Counted from the stretch's first letter, positions 21,967 to 30,975 are shown. The stretch is 64,000 nucleotides of DNA from AWTP1-13 sp963814055 (GCA_963814055.1 CAWFBJ010000001.1:1-64000), one strand, 5' to 3'. A program made the numbers and translations. The notes: generated by a model from the sequence alone, not told the origin.

Positions 21967-23274
21967 TCACGTCAGCCAACCGCCGCTGAATCCCGCGCGC
22001 CGCAAACCTTTGACGATGTAGGGGCACTCTCGCATCAGCCGCCACAACAAGCCGCTTTCATGGTTTTCGATCATCAGCACGATCGGGCCCTGATTGATGC
22101 CGAAGTGCCAGGGAGAGACCCACCAGCCATAGGGATTGCCGGGCTCGCCCGGATGCGTGGGATTGAAGGCCGCCTTGAAGCCGTATCTGTTGAAGGCCGT
22201 CAGCTTTGCCTGGTGGACGCAGTAGTCGATCGCCGGCAAGACGATTTCCGGCGCGAAAGGCAAGGAGGCGACGACGGCCCAAGGCGCAAGGGTGCCGTCG
22301 TCAGGCCCGTAGGGCACGCCGCGAGCGACATAGTCGGCGAATTTTCGTTTTCGGCCATCAAGCTTCAAAGTCGCGGGACCAGGTCCCTCGCTTGCCGTAA
22401 TGCCCCAGCAACTCTCGCCGTAGCCCTCGAATTTGTGCGGGTTGTCGATCGCGTAACATCGCTGCACATAGGTCGCCCGGCGGCTGTTCTCGAAGTAGTC
22501 GATGCCTTTCTCCCGCATGAAGGCGTCCTGGATCCCGCGAAAGTCGATCCAGACATGGGAAAGCTGATGCGTGAACAACGGGCCGGCGTAGAGGTACTCA
22601 TAGCCGTAACAGCTCTCCCATTGATAGCTGGACGTCCAGGCCGGTGTAGCTGCTTTCCGGGAGCGGGTGGGTGGGAGAGCCAAGACCGAGGATGTAGAGC
22701 AGCAGCGCCTCGTCATAGCCCTCCCACCGGTACCTGAGGAAACCGCGCTTCGGTTTCCAGCCATGCGTCACCGTCGCGCCCCGGTTCTGCGCCCATGTCC
22801 AGTCAGCCCGTCGATAGAGTGTGTCGGCGAGTTCGCGGATTTCCCGTTCATTGGCCGCGTCCGCATCAAAATAGGCTGCTGCCGTCAAAGCACCCGCCAG
22901 CAAGAATGCGCTGTCGACCGTCGACAGCTCGCATTCGCCAGGCGCGCCGGCCGGTCTGCATGTCGAGAAAATGATAGTAAAAGCCATGGTGCCCGGTAGC
23001 GTTGGGCTCTCGCCCTTGAGGGCTCCTCCAAAAAAAGCGCAGCGTGGTCAAGCATCGCTCTGCCGCCGCCTGGCGCGGCGATAAGTCCGCGCTCGACGCC
23101 GACGGGATAGCAGGCCAGGGCCAACCCGGTCGCGGCGATGCTGGCCGGCCAATTCGCGGCGGTCTTATCGCGGACAAGGCCATTGGCCGGGTTCACCTCA
23201 TTGAGAAAGTAGTCGAAGGTTTGGCGCTGCAACAGGCGCAAGTCTCCCGCGCGGGTGTTCCGTTTCGTATTCAT
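21967..23274 (-). pseudogene. Glycoamylase-domain protein (GH144-like, possible beta-1,2-glucanase), three frameshifts
   Basis: Read from 23274, the segments are: LLQRQTFDYFLNEVNPANGL and IAATGLALACYPVGVERG; after a shift near 23010, GHHGFYYHFLDMQTGRRA; after a shift near 22955, ELSTVDSAFLLAGALTAAAYF and RYRWEGYDEALLLYILGLGS; and after a shift near 22630, YQWESCYGYEYLYAGPLFTH, FRGIQDAFMREKGIDYFENS and GPIVLMIENHESGLLW. These are signatures of the glycoamylase domain (PF10091), which includes GH144 endo-beta-1,2-glucanases and a domain of cyclic beta-1,2-glucan synthases. Length fits about 436 residues. No signal peptide is evident at the apparent start, and the catalytic residues cannot be assigned safely by eye. 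Confidence 0.78.
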
Positions 23275-23417
23275 GACCTCGCCGCTAGACCGATCGCGAA
23301 AGTTTCACGTCGCATTGTTGTAAGAACGGGTTGAGACGCAGGTGCGTTACTGGTGGCGCTCCGGCACCACGCGCCAAATCTTGTTGCGACATCGTCGGCC
23401 ACCAGCAGGGCCGATAA

Positions 23418-23783
23418 TCACTGCGTGGGAGGCGGCAGACACTCCATGATCTCGATCGAGTCTCCGGGGAAGATCGTGAAATGCGGGTAATTCTCGAAGA
23501 GCCTGGCGGCAGCGTCGTGAGATTCGGCTTGCACGATCACATACGCCGTCATGCTATTCTTGATATCGGATATTCCCTCGCGAGAAGCTCGTTTCGTCTT
23601 CCCGAGAGGATGTCCCTGATCGACTATCGCGGCTGAATTCGCAGTCCCCCATTCCATCCAGGCCTTGATACCCGAAGTTTCCCGCGCCTTGCGCGTTTCC
23701 TCGTCCAGGTTTTTCCACTGCGTTCTCTCCAGCGCGGCTTCCGTGCCGATGTAGATGGACAGGAATCTCTTCATTTTTGCCAC
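23418..23783 (-). CDS. Hypothetical protein, YCII/ABM-like small alpha-beta protein
   Basis: An intact 121-residue protein; MKRFLSIYIG at 23774 is an alternative start. It has the alternation of strands and helices of dimeric alpha-beta barrel proteins: KRFLSIYIG as first strand, an amphipathic helix, then MTAYVIVQAESHDAAARLFE and a short SIEIMECLP strand at the end. Related proteins include YCII-like and DGPF-type proteins of unknown role. There is no clear catalytic motif. It has its own promoter region and no operon partner. Confidence 0.65.
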   Translation of the reverse strand: MAKMKRFLSIYIGTEAALERTQWKNLDEETRKARETSGIKAWMEWGTANSAAIVDQGHPLGKTKRASREGISDIKNSMTAYVIVQAESHDAAARLFENYPHFTIFPGDSIEIMECLPPPTQ

Positions 23784-23976
23784 TCCTAATTCGCGCCCTC
23801 AACATCGAGGCGACGGTCTTGGCGCTATATGGAGCGCCGCGCTCGTTTAACTAGCCGGTGGGACGACCTATCGTGGCGCCCCAATTAGTAAGGCAAGTGT
23901 TGCCATCGCACCGATCGTGTACGGCCAGTTACTTGGATGAACGGCGCGCGCCAGCGATCCTTTAGAGGCTCCTTGG

Positions 23977-24903
23977 TCAGTGATCACGTAACCGTAAAAT
24001 CTCCTGGAGTATCTCTTCAACCGAGTGTGCAGAAATTCCAAGGTCCCCAAATCCCGACATCGCCGGCGAAGAGACGTTGTCGACCTGCATCAGTTCCACT
24101 TGATTGCGAGTGACGGGCGGGCTCGGAAGCATTTTCGAGGCCCATGCCAGTGCGTGCCAAGCGCCGAATGGCAATGGAATTAGTAGGGGCCTAAGACCCG
24201 CTTCGTGCGCTACGGCTCTGAGAAATTCCTCGTAAGAGTAGACACGAGGACCGCCGCACTCATACGTGATCGCATGCGTTTCCGTCCCCTGCAGCACTGT
24301 TGCGATCGCCTCCGCCACATCGTCCACGTAGGCCGGCTGCAATCTCGTCAGGCCGCGGCCGAACATCGGATAGATTGGAAGCCGGCGGAGAAGTTTGAGG
24401 ATGGTGGTGAGAAACGCGTCATCCGGTCCGAACATCACCGCCGGGCGGATGAGCGTGGCGTCGGCAAACGCGGCGCGGACCGCCAGTTCGCCTTCGCCAC
24501 GCTTGCGGATATAAAGTGATGGCGAGGCAGCATCGGAGCCGATTCCTGAAACGTGGACGAGCCGTTCGACGCCGGCTCGGTGTGCTTGAGCTGCAACCCG
24601 CCGGGCCGACTCGACATGCACGGAATGAAAGGTCTCCCGTCCGTGTTCGACATAAAGACTGACCGCATTTACCACACCGTAGGCGCCAGCAAGTGCATCG
24701 GCGACCGACCGCTCATCGTGAATGTTGGCATCGACTGACTGTAGTCGCGGATCATCAGAACCAAACAATTTCTCGCCCCGTTCCGGATGTCTTGATGCAA
24801 TCCGGACTGAGAACTCGCCGTTGCGGAGATGCCGAACAACGCGGCGGCCGAGAAATCCGGTTCCGCCGAACACAGTGACGACGCGATAGTTCATGGCCGC
24901 CAT
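23977..24903 (-). CDS. Complex I NDUFA9 subunit-like NAD(P)-binding SDR protein
   Basis: An intact 308-residue atypical short-chain dehydrogenase. The Rossmann motif GGTGFLGRRVV lies near residues 14-24. Downstream are VNAVSLYVEHGRETFHSVHV, HVSGIGSDAAS, RPAVMFGPDDAF, PAYVDDVAEAI and YECGGPRVYSYEEF. The SDR catalytic tyrosine pair is replaced as in NDUFA9/UDP-sugar-epimerase-like proteins, which bind NADPH structurally. In alphaproteobacteria such proteins have been linked to complex I assembly or ubiquinone metabolism, but this copy has no respiratory neighbours. The start may be MNYRVV, three codons in. Confidence 0.8.
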   Translation of the reverse strand: MAAMNYRVVTVFGGTGFLGRRVVRHLRNGEFSVRIASRHPERGEKLFGSDDPRLQSVDANIHDERSVADALAGAYGVVNAVSLYVEHGRETFHSVHVESARRVAAQAHRAGVERLVHVSGIGSDAASPSLYIRKRGEGELAVRAAFADATLIRPAVMFGPDDAFLTTILKLLRRLPIYPMFGRGLTRLQPAYVDDVAEAIATVLQGTETHAITYECGGPRVYSYEEFLRAVAHEAGLRPLLIPLPFGAWHALAWASKMLPSPPVTRNQVELMQVDNVSSPAMSGFGDLGISAHSVEEILQEILRLRDH

Positions 24904-24959
24904 GGCTTTGACTCGTTGTCGGCCGGTTCACGTCACGTGGACGGCACGCCTACTGACCA

Positions 24960-25277
24960 CTAATCTATCACCTCGGTTACCTCGTACAGATTGGGATCGA
25001 TCTCGTCCGTCAACTGATCGAAGTGACCCCACTCCTTGCGGAATTCCGGCGATTGATGAGCCGATCGCAAGAGGTCGCGATTTTGCCACTGGACGTAGTT
25101 GACGATGCGCCGCCCATCGAGGCTGCGATGCAGGCTGATTGAGATGAACCCGGGCTGACGCGCCATAAAGCGCGCGCGCTCGGTCATGACGGACAATGCC
25201 TCGGCCTGCTTGTCCGGTTCAGAATCGACGATGGTGATTTGGGTGACGGGCTGATTGTCGGCTCGGATCTGTGTCAT
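24960..25277 (-). CDS. Antibiotic biosynthesis monooxygenase (ABM) domain protein
   Basis: A 105-residue protein starting MTQIRADNQPVTQITIVDS at 25277. This ATG has GAGGTC in front and removes a long unlikely extension. The single ABM domain shows VTQITIVDSEPDKQAEAL, ARQPGFISISLHRSLDGRRI and NYVQWQNRDLLRSAHQSPEF. Family members are dimeric ferredoxin-like folds that oxidise polyketide quinols, degrade haem or have no known activity. There is no cofactor requirement visible. It lies 56 bases upstream of the NDUFA9-like gene on the same strand and could be cotranscribed. Confidence 0.8.
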   Translation of the reverse strand: MTQIRADNQPVTQITIVDSEPDKQAEALSVMTERARFMARQPGFISISLHRSLDGRRIVNYVQWQNRDLLRSAHQSPEFRKEWGHFDQLTDEIDPNLYEVTEVID

Positions 25278-25619
25278 GGAGACCTCGCTGGATTGATGGC
25301 GAAATTGCGGACAGCAGCCTCGGCCATACCGATCGCAGCAGGTCCAACGCTGCCCGTTTCCACTTGTTCCAGGACGCGGAGTTGCTATGCGCGAAGCGCG
25401 CGCCGTTTGAACATCGCCCACTCGTGGACAGACCCGTTATCGCCGGCGATCCCGCCAGGAAAGTCTGAAAAGGATCAACCTTCGCATTCAACTAAGTCGG
25501 GTTCGCGCCCACTAGCAGACGTTCGCGACATCGCTAGGAGTTAGCTTGATCAACTTGCCTGGCCTGTTTTGGCCCCCTTAGAGACGGAACGATACAAAAT
25601 CGCCACCGTTTAACCTAAC
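25278..25619. other. Intergenic region between divergent genes, nothing recognised
   Basis: About 340 bases without supported genes or clear hairpins. Confidence 0.4.
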
Positions 25620-26006
25620 ATGTATCTGCGTCTGACAAATGGCTGTTTGTTCCTGACGTTGGCGGGTGCAGCATTGGCGATCGGCTTGCAAGTTTTTGTT
25701 CTCCAGTCGCAACCCGAATTGACCCGGAAGGTGAGCGCGCGCCAAGCAGGCGGAACGAGCAATTCACACGCCAATTTCAAAGCGGAAATCTCTCCCATAG
25801 AGATCGACAGTGCTGGCATCGGCGTGGTTTCGGTGCCGCCACGGCGGGAAGAGGGTCGCTTCAAATCGACCTATGCCCCCCGGAACCTCCTTGGCGGTTC
25901 TCCTAGGGAGGTGGACAGGGGCGGCTACAAGCAACCGCCGAAATTGGTTCAAATCAAGCAATGCACCTGCCCATGCGAGAGCAGGCACCTCTCTCCGGGG
26001 AGGTGA
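25620..26006 (+). CDS. Possible membrane-anchored hypothetical protein, 128 residues
   Basis: The frame starts MYLRLTNGCLFLTLAGAALA, a plausible signal anchor of about 24 residues, followed by a polar region with no family resemblance. It lies just upstream of the lytic transglycosylase remnant on the same strand, and rhizobial transglycosylases of that type often begin with such an anchor. The two could therefore be parts of one broken gene. No good Shine-Dalgarno sequence is visible. Coding status is uncertain. Confidence 0.35.
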   Translation: MYLRLTNGCLFLTLAGAALAIGLQVFVLQSQPELTRKVSARQAGGTSNSHANFKAEISPIEIDSAGIGVVSVPPRREEGRFKSTYAPRNLLGGSPREVDRGGYKQPPKLVQIKQCTCPCESRHLSPGR

Positions 26007-26131
26007 GCGGTAGCGGCCGCGCGGTGGCTTCGCTGCCCTGGCAGTGGGAGAGCGGCAGCGTCAAATCCAGCATCGACTAGGACCCCGTTCGTACGGAACG
26101 GAAGGTCGCTGCGTTAGGTACGGAAGTCGGT

Positions 26132-26545
26132 TTGATGAATGTCGGCCCAAGGTCACGTAACAATGCACGTACCGAGAGCTATGCCTTGATTGTGGCGCGA
26201 TACGCACCAAGCCTCAGAGTGCCGGAATCCTTGGTCCGTGCTGTCATCAAAGCCGAAAGCAATTATCGACCAGACACGCGTGGCGGTGCCGGCGAGATAG
26301 GCCTTATGCAAATCAAACTGGAGACCGCTTGCCCGATGGGTTACGCCGGATCCGCCAATGGTCTCTTCGAACCTGAAACCAACATCCGATTTGGAATGAA
26401 GTATTTGGCGATGGCGTACGAGCTGTCGGGCGGCGAAACCTGCGAAACAATTTTACGCTAAAACGCCGGGCACGGGGCCAAGCACATGAACCCGGTCTCG
26501 GCCGCCCTTTGTTCCAAGGTTAAGCAGGCGCTCGCCGCGTCATAG
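26132..26545 (+). pseudogene. Lytic transglycosylase (SLT domain), interrupted by an in-frame stop
   Basis: The frame has the SLT-fold signatures VPESLVRAVIKAESNYRPD (catalytic glutamate in KAESNY), GEIGLMQIKLETACPMGYAG and LFEPETNIRFGMKYL. At 26459 the codon is TAA where relatives have a tyrosine codon. The same frame then continues NAGHGAKHMNPVSAALCSKV to a second stop at 26543. The lesion is therefore a substitution, TAC to TAA, not an indel. The intact family cleaves peptidoglycan. Truncation removes the YNAGHG motif that shapes the active site. The start is uncertain; TTG at 26132 and ATG at 26135 are both possible. Confidence 0.75.
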
Positions 26546-26742
26546 CAATCACCATCACGCTGAGCTTCTTCGAGCCTGGAGCTTCTGGCTGCTCTACAGA
26601 GGGAGCATTTCAATAAACACCGTCGAATACGCTGGCGCGAAGCTTCTCGGTTGGTTTGTCGGCGATGCCGTCCGACGGTCGCGAAACCATTTCCGCAGTC
26701 GTTTCGTATCTTGCCCGGGTGGCTTGGAGAAAGGAGCGAACG

Positions 26743-27033
26743 ATGCGAAATCGAACCGTCTTGGCGATCTGTGGGGCAATCCTAGCCGCAGCACCGCTTT
26801 CGAAAGCATTCGCTAACCATACTACTATCCAATTTGGCGGTATAGAAACCGCAGGACTGAAAGCCATTTGCCGCCCGGCACCGCAGTTCGGCAATGGCTA
26901 TCAACTATGCTTAGCGCGTGAACGGGATGAAATTCGTCCCCGGAGCCAGCTTGCATGGGGCTTCGGATGGCGGGCTGTTCCGTTCTTATCTCGTTCCGCT
27001 AAAGGCAACCGTGCCAGCTCATCGCCAGCCTGA
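26743..27033 (+). CDS. Small secreted hypothetical protein
   Basis: A 96-residue frame from an ATG at 26743 preceded by AAAGGAG. Residues 1-24 form a signal peptide (AICGAILAAAPLSKAFAN). The mature part (TTIQFGGIETAGL) matches no family I recognise. A conserved-looking segment in another frame downstream (GWNWYPYTDYVANVYGI, about 27046-27138) suggests that the protein once continued and that a frameshift lies near 27030. Confidence 0.5.
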   Translation: MRNRTVLAICGAILAAAPLSKAFANHTTIQFGGIETAGLKAICRPAPQFGNGYQLCLARERDEIRPRSQLAWGFGWRAVPFLSRSAKGNRASSSPA

Positions 27034-27404
27034 CGTCCGGTTGGCCACGGCTGGAACTGGTATCCTTACACCGACTATGTAGCGAACGTTTACGGGATTC
27101 CGTCTGACCTCGGAAGTCGGGTAAAGACCAGCGGCTAAAGTCGCTGGTTCTTCGATTAGCCGGCATACCGTGACGGCGGCGGGAGGGGCTCTCAACGCCA
27201 GATGTGCATATCAATGTGTCGAGCTGAAGCCGCGGCTACGAGATTCCGAACCGCGCCCGATATTCGCTCGGAGAGATCTGAGCATCGCCCGGCGCAGACT
27301 TTGTTCGTCGCCCAGACCGACAAGGCGCGCAATCCCCTTGAGCGGGAGTTTGCCATCTTCCCTGGAGGCAGGAGGAGGACGCCGGCAGGATTTCGCCAAT
27401 CGCA
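27034..27404. other. Gap with a possible protein remnant
   Basis: Positions 27046-27138 encode GHGWNWYPYTDYVANVYGIP in one frame ending in TAA, possibly the tail of the preceding gene. The rest, up to the TetR gene, holds nothing recognised. Confidence 0.35.
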
Positions 27405-28091
27405 TCAGGCCCGCTTGCCACGCGTTATCGCGTCGGCTCCGATTTGCGCCAGACCGGCGATGATCGCGGCAAGACCGAACTCGAAAGCGCTGTCGAAATC
27501 CCAGCGGACGAATGAGACGGTGCCTTCGATATGTTTGAACCCTGCTCCTCGGAGATGGCCCTTCGCCAGTGCCCTGGCCGGATCGAGCGCATCGGACGGT
27601 CCCCGCACTTCGTATGAGACCTGCCCCATCGTGAAATTTGTGAGCAGGAAATACGATTTGAGGGCGAGGTCGCCCGTCAACCCCGCCTCCTCCAAAGCGG
27701 CAAGAGTGATTTCCATGGGACTGAAGACGGCCAGTGGCGCTTCGTCGAGGCCCTCCATCAGCCGAACGGCACCGGGATGGGCAAGGATTCCGGCTCGCAA
27801 GCCTCGGAAGCAGAAGCGGATCCGCTCACGCCAGTCGGGATGGTCGCAGGAGAACTGCATCTGTTCTGCGAGTTGCTCGGCGACGCTCCGCAGCAAATCC
27901 TTCTTGCCACTGAAATGATTATACAGGGCCATCGGGCTGACCTGGAGGGCGACTGCGAGATGGCGCATGGTGAGCGCATCCGCGCCTTCTCGGTCGAGGA
28001 GCGCCAGTGCTTCGGTCAGGACCCGCTCGCGAGTGAGGACGTCGTGCCGAGGCCGTCCGCGGGATCGCTTGGGTTCAGTCAGCTTTGGCAT
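27405..28091 (-). CDS. TetR family transcriptional regulator
   Basis: An intact 228-residue regulator. After a basic N-terminal arm (RSRGRPR), the TetR helix-turn-helix occupies about residues 20-66 (LTRERVLTEALALLDREG, ALTMRHLAVALQVSPMALYN, HFSGKKDLL). The C-terminal ligand domain begins near residue 85 and is of the TetR_C class with no specific ligand predictable. It is divergent from a DUF1772-like membrane protein gene 79 bases away. The shared gap contains a palindrome suited to a TetR dimer, so it probably represses itself and that gene. Confidence 0.9.
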   Translation of the reverse strand: MPKLTEPKRSRGRPRHDVLTRERVLTEALALLDREGADALTMRHLAVALQVSPMALYNHFSGKKDLLRSVAEQLAEQMQFSCDHPDWRERIRFCFRGLRAGILAHPGAVRLMEGLDEAPLAVFSPMEITLAALEEAGLTGDLALKSYFLLTNFTMGQVSYEVRGPSDALDPARALAKGHLRGAGFKHIEGTVSFVRWDFDSAFEFGLAAIIAGLAQIGADAITRGKRA

Positions 28092-28121
28092 CGCAGGCGG
28101 ACAGCTCCCTTGTCGTCATAA

Positions 28122-28136
28122 ATGTACGACGTATAT
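28122..28136. promoter_or_regulatory. Candidate TetR operator palindrome
   Basis: ATGTACGACGTATAT is a 15-base imperfect palindrome centred at 28129, with a perfect TACG-A-CGTA core. It lies between the divergent TetR and DUF1772-like genes. A wider inverted pair, TCGTCAT at 28113 and ATGACGA at 28143, encloses it almost symmetrically. Position and symmetry fit an autoregulatory operator; binding is not shown. Confidence 0.55.
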
Positions 28137-28170
28137 ATATGAATGACGAAAAGAAATAGGAGAGATTGTC

Positions 28171-28683
28171 ATGCTCCTCACTCTGCAAATCGCTACGACC
28201 TTCCTTGTCTCGATCGGTTGGGCACTCGCGCTCTCGCACGCACTCGAGATGCCAGGAAAGCTGCGCTTGAACAAGGAAGCCTACATAACCGCGCAGACTA
28301 TCTACTATCCAGGATTTACTATTGGGGCCGCGGTCGGCGAGGCGGGCGCAATTGTCGCTACGCTGGTGCTTCTCGTTGTCATGGGGACATCCAGGCCGGA
28401 ATTCACCCTGACGCTCGTTGCATTCCTTGCGCTGCTGGCCATGCACGCGACGTATTGGATCATCACTCACCCGGTGAACAAGTTTTGGATGCGCGATCAG
28501 AACCCCTCCGGACTTGGTGCCGGGTTCTTCGGCATTGGTAAGCGCGGGCACGACACCGCGGCCAATGCGGATCCGAACGAAGTCTGGTCCGCCCTCAGGA
28601 ACCGGTGGGAGTATTCTCACGTCGTCCGCGCGCTCTTTGCTGGTTTCGCACTCATGTGCCTGATCGTCGCCGCTGCGCTTTAG
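28171..28683 (+). CDS. DUF1772-like four-helix membrane protein
   Basis: An intact 170-residue protein after AGGAGAG, with four hydrophobic segments (about residues 3-22, 47-72, 77-96 and 150-169). The sequence between the third and fourth segments (THPVNKFWMRDQ) resembles the polar loop conserved in DUF1772/anthrone-oxygenase-like proteins. Function is unknown. It is divergent from the TetR gene and is probably its target. The VOC and SRPBCC genes that follow are on the opposite strand. Confidence 0.7.
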   Translation: MLLTLQIATTFLVSIGWALALSHALEMPGKLRLNKEAYITAQTIYYPGFTIGAAVGEAGAIVATLVLLVVMGTSRPEFTLTLVAFLALLAMHATYWIITHPVNKFWMRDQNPSGLGAGFFGIGKRGHDTAANADPNEVWSALRNRWEYSHVVRALFAGFALMCLIVAAAL

Positions 28684-28827
28684 GCCGGCCGATAGCATCG
28701 CCAATCCGCCGGCATCCCGTAGAGCGTGACGGCAACCACATCACCATCGGATTTCGATTCGAACTTGACAGTGAGCGAACACGGGGACCGAGCTGTTGCG
28801 TCCGCTGGCAAATGGGCAGTGATGCCC

Positions 28828-29225
28828 TCAGCCCTGGCGCGCGATCGGTTGTAGCATGCTGACGCGATTGCCCTCGGTATCGGTGAAGTTCACATACATG
28901 CCGATGCCGGGGATCTCGACGGGCTCGCCATGCAACGATCCGCCGGCGCCCGTCACGCTTTGCATCGCCGCGGCGATGTCTTCCACGGCGATCACGACAT
29001 TGGGCTGGCTGTACATGTCCGACTTCGGCGCGAAGCCGCCGTTGATCGTGCCGGGGGTCGTGACCATATTGTTCTCGTCCGTCTCGGCGGTCTGAGCAAG
29101 GACGTAATTGCCCATCTCGGCACCGAGCGGGTTCATCTGCCACCCGAAGGCGGATTGGTAGAACGCCTGAAGTCGCTTGGCATCCTCGTAAGCATTTCGA
29201 AATGGACAACCGGGTTGTTGCTCAT
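28828..29225 (-). pseudogene. VOC family protein, frameshifted near the N-terminus
   Basis: The main frame contains YEDAKRLQAFYQSAFGWQMN, NVVIAVEDIAAAMQSVTGAG and IPGIGMYVNFTDTEGNRVSM, a single-unit VOC (glyoxalase-like) protein. The true start is the ATG at 29225 (MSNNPVVHFEM), which is one frame off. A one-base deletion near 29190, within the codons for EMPYED, separates them. Total length would be about 132 residues. Function is unknown; the family includes bleomycin-resistance-like and CFP30B-like proteins. It is followed 35 bases upstream by the SRPBCC gene, on the same strand. Confidence 0.78.
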
Positions 29226-29260
29226 GATGTCGGCTCCTCTCTGATGGCGGTCGTCTCTTC

Positions 29261-29662
29261 TCAGGCACCCAATCTATCCAGGGTTTTCTTCATTACAGCC
29301 ATACCTTGTTCCATCATCGCCTCGATTTGGCCCTTGTGGTCGTGCGGCAGAAAGTCGGCAATCCATACGACCCGACTGCCTCGCCCGATCCCTTCAAAAA
29401 CTTGCACGGAGGCGTTGTAGTGCGTGGTGCCGGCGCCCTCGGCGGACCAGACCAGTCTTCTCGCCACGTCATCCAGGTCGACGATCGGCTCTCGGATTTC
29501 CATGCCATTGCCAAATGTCACGACCCGTGCGTCCGGCTCGACACGCGTCGCGATCACAAATCCGGGCACCAATCGCGTATGCAGGGCGCCGATATCCCGT
29601 ATTGCTGCCCAAACGTCTTCCGGGCGTGCGTCAGTCTCGATCTCCTTGCGAACGGATGCCAT
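29261..29662 (-). CDS. SRPBCC family protein (START/Bet v1-like)
   Basis: An intact 133-residue protein. It has the SRPBCC opening strand and helix (ASVRKEIETDARPEDVWAAI), central strands (RVVTFGNGMEIREPIVDLDD, RLVWSAEG) and the long C-terminal helix (QIEAMMEQGMAVMKKTLDRL). The fold binds hydrophobic ligands such as polyketides or lipids; no ligand can be named. It precedes the VOC gene in the same direction and probably forms an operon with it. Such SRPBCC-VOC pairs are common next to ArsR- or TetR-type regulators. Confidence 0.82.
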   Translation of the reverse strand: MASVRKEIETDARPEDVWAAIRDIGALHTRLVPGFVIATRVEPDARVVTFGNGMEIREPIVDLDDVARRLVWSAEGAGTTHYNASVQVFEGIGRGSRVVWIADFLPHDHKGQIEAMMEQGMAVMKKTLDRLGA

Positions 29663-30091
29663 GGCATTGGCTCCCTCTTGCTGCGACAGTTTCGAACATG
29701 CCTTTCGTATCGGTGAGTATATAGGGCTCGGTCATCATCGGCCGGGTCACCAAAAGCCGGGCAGGGCCGATTACGCGTTCGGCGCGCATAGTCGGCATAG
29801 CCGGCTTGGAGTAGGCGATCCTCCCAGGTTGTTCGGACGCCAATAGTTGATCGCCAACGTAGCCGGCAGTAACGCCCACCAAGGATCCGACGTGGTGCAC
29901 GCCGCAAAACACTCCAGCCGCCGTCTTGCCGAATAGGCCGGCCCAGTCGCCAAAGTTGCGAGGGAAATGGATTGAGAAAGCAGGAAGCCTTTCACGCGTC
30001 GGTCGAATGGCAGATTGGGGAAGGGAGACGGGATTCAAACGAGTGGCCGAGTGTGTATTATTGGTATGCTGACGTAGGATGTGGATTTGAC
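29663..30091. other. Region with competing frames, no gene assigned
   Basis: Three minus-strand frames overlap between 29770 and 29995, and each contains partly protein-like stretches (for instance ARLLVTRPMMTEPYIL in one). A frameshifted gene is possible, but no frame or family could be fixed. The start of the next plus-strand gene may also extend leftward into it. Confidence 0.3.
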
Positions 30092-30514
30092 ATGAAATAC
30101 GTTTGCGATGCACCGGATGGTAAGACCTGGTTCCAATTTGAGACCGAGGTCGAGGCGGACCGGGAATCGGCATTGATGGATCATGCGGTTGCGAAGTATT
30201 TCCAGCGCGAGCGGACGAAAGCTGCCCAGAGCTACAGGCCTCTTTCAAGAACCTCTTTCGAGCAGAATATCGGGCTGGAATCCCATATTCGGCGGCAAAT
30301 GCCGCTCTTCCTGACGCTCAGGGACGCGGAGGGAAGCGGGCTGGCCACGGCCATGCTGCCGCCGGGCGGCCGCGACGACCTCGGGTTCAAGATCATCATT
30401 GTCGGCAAGAGGAACAGCGACCCCTATCCGCAACATGAAAGCGCAATTCACGCCTTGGGCGCGCATTTCGGCTTCGCTCTCGAACGAGGGCGCTGCTTTC
30501 CCTATCGCCGGTAG
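30092..30514 (+). CDS. Conserved hypothetical protein
   Basis: A 140-residue protein read from MKYVCDAPDGKTWFQFETE at 30092. The longer extension to 29972 has a less typical composition. The body contains SALMDHAVAKYF, a PLFLTLRDAEGSGLATAMLP segment and GAHFGFALERGRCFPYRR at the end, which looks like a compact alpha-beta protein without signal peptide or membrane helix. Similar proteins occur in rhizobia with no assigned role, from memory of the PYPEH-type motif. No neighbours give a functional hint. Confidence 0.6.
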   Translation: MKYVCDAPDGKTWFQFETEVEADRESALMDHAVAKYFQRERTKAAQSYRPLSRTSFEQNIGLESHIRRQMPLFLTLRDAEGSGLATAMLPPGGRDDLGFKIIIVGKRNSDPYPQHESAIHALGAHFGFALERGRCFPYRR

Positions 30515-30683
30515 GTCCGCCTGGCGTCGGAAGGAATCCGCGCGACACGGAATTTGTATCAGCCACGGGCGTGAACAAACCGCGATAAACGGTCTTGGCC
30601 GGAGGATCAGGGCCCGCCTAGTCTGCGTTCAACGCGTTCATGCGAACGCTATCCAACACCCAACAGCGAAGGAGGAGGCGACA

Positions 30684-30975
30684 ATGATGGCCATGAACAA
30701 CACGTTCATCATCGCGCTGTCAGCTGAGCAGATGCGGCGCAGGCCGCGAGAAACGGTCTTTTCATTTCGAAGCCTTTCAGGGAGCTTGGCTGTCAGATAA
30801 TGACTTAGCGGAATCGCCGCTTGCCTTGGCCGCCAATTTTTTGCTTGGAGAGGCCATCGACATCGGATCAGCGCCAGTCTCGCTCGCGGAAATTTGCCGT
30901 AACATTCCGGGTATGTGGTACCAAAGCGGCCGTGCTGCCGCTACGCTTGCTCTCACTGTGCGCTCGCGTCTCGTC
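30684..30975 (+). other. Possible broken small gene upstream of a secreted protein
   Basis: A strong GGAGGAGG site precedes an ATG at 30684 (MMAMNNTFIIALSAEQ), whose frame stops at 30800. A second frame, open through 30760-30975, encodes FEAFQGAWLSDNDLAESPLA and EICRNIPGMWYQSGRAAATL, which look like real protein and run on in frame into the next gene. A one-base shift near 30745 would join them. I do not recognise the product. Confidence 0.4.

Noticed and set aside
29631..30248. Minus-strand frame of 205 codons upstream of the SRPBCC gene
   Set aside because: It overlaps the better-supported plus-strand protein at 30092 and the SRPBCC N-terminus; only a short part looks protein-like.
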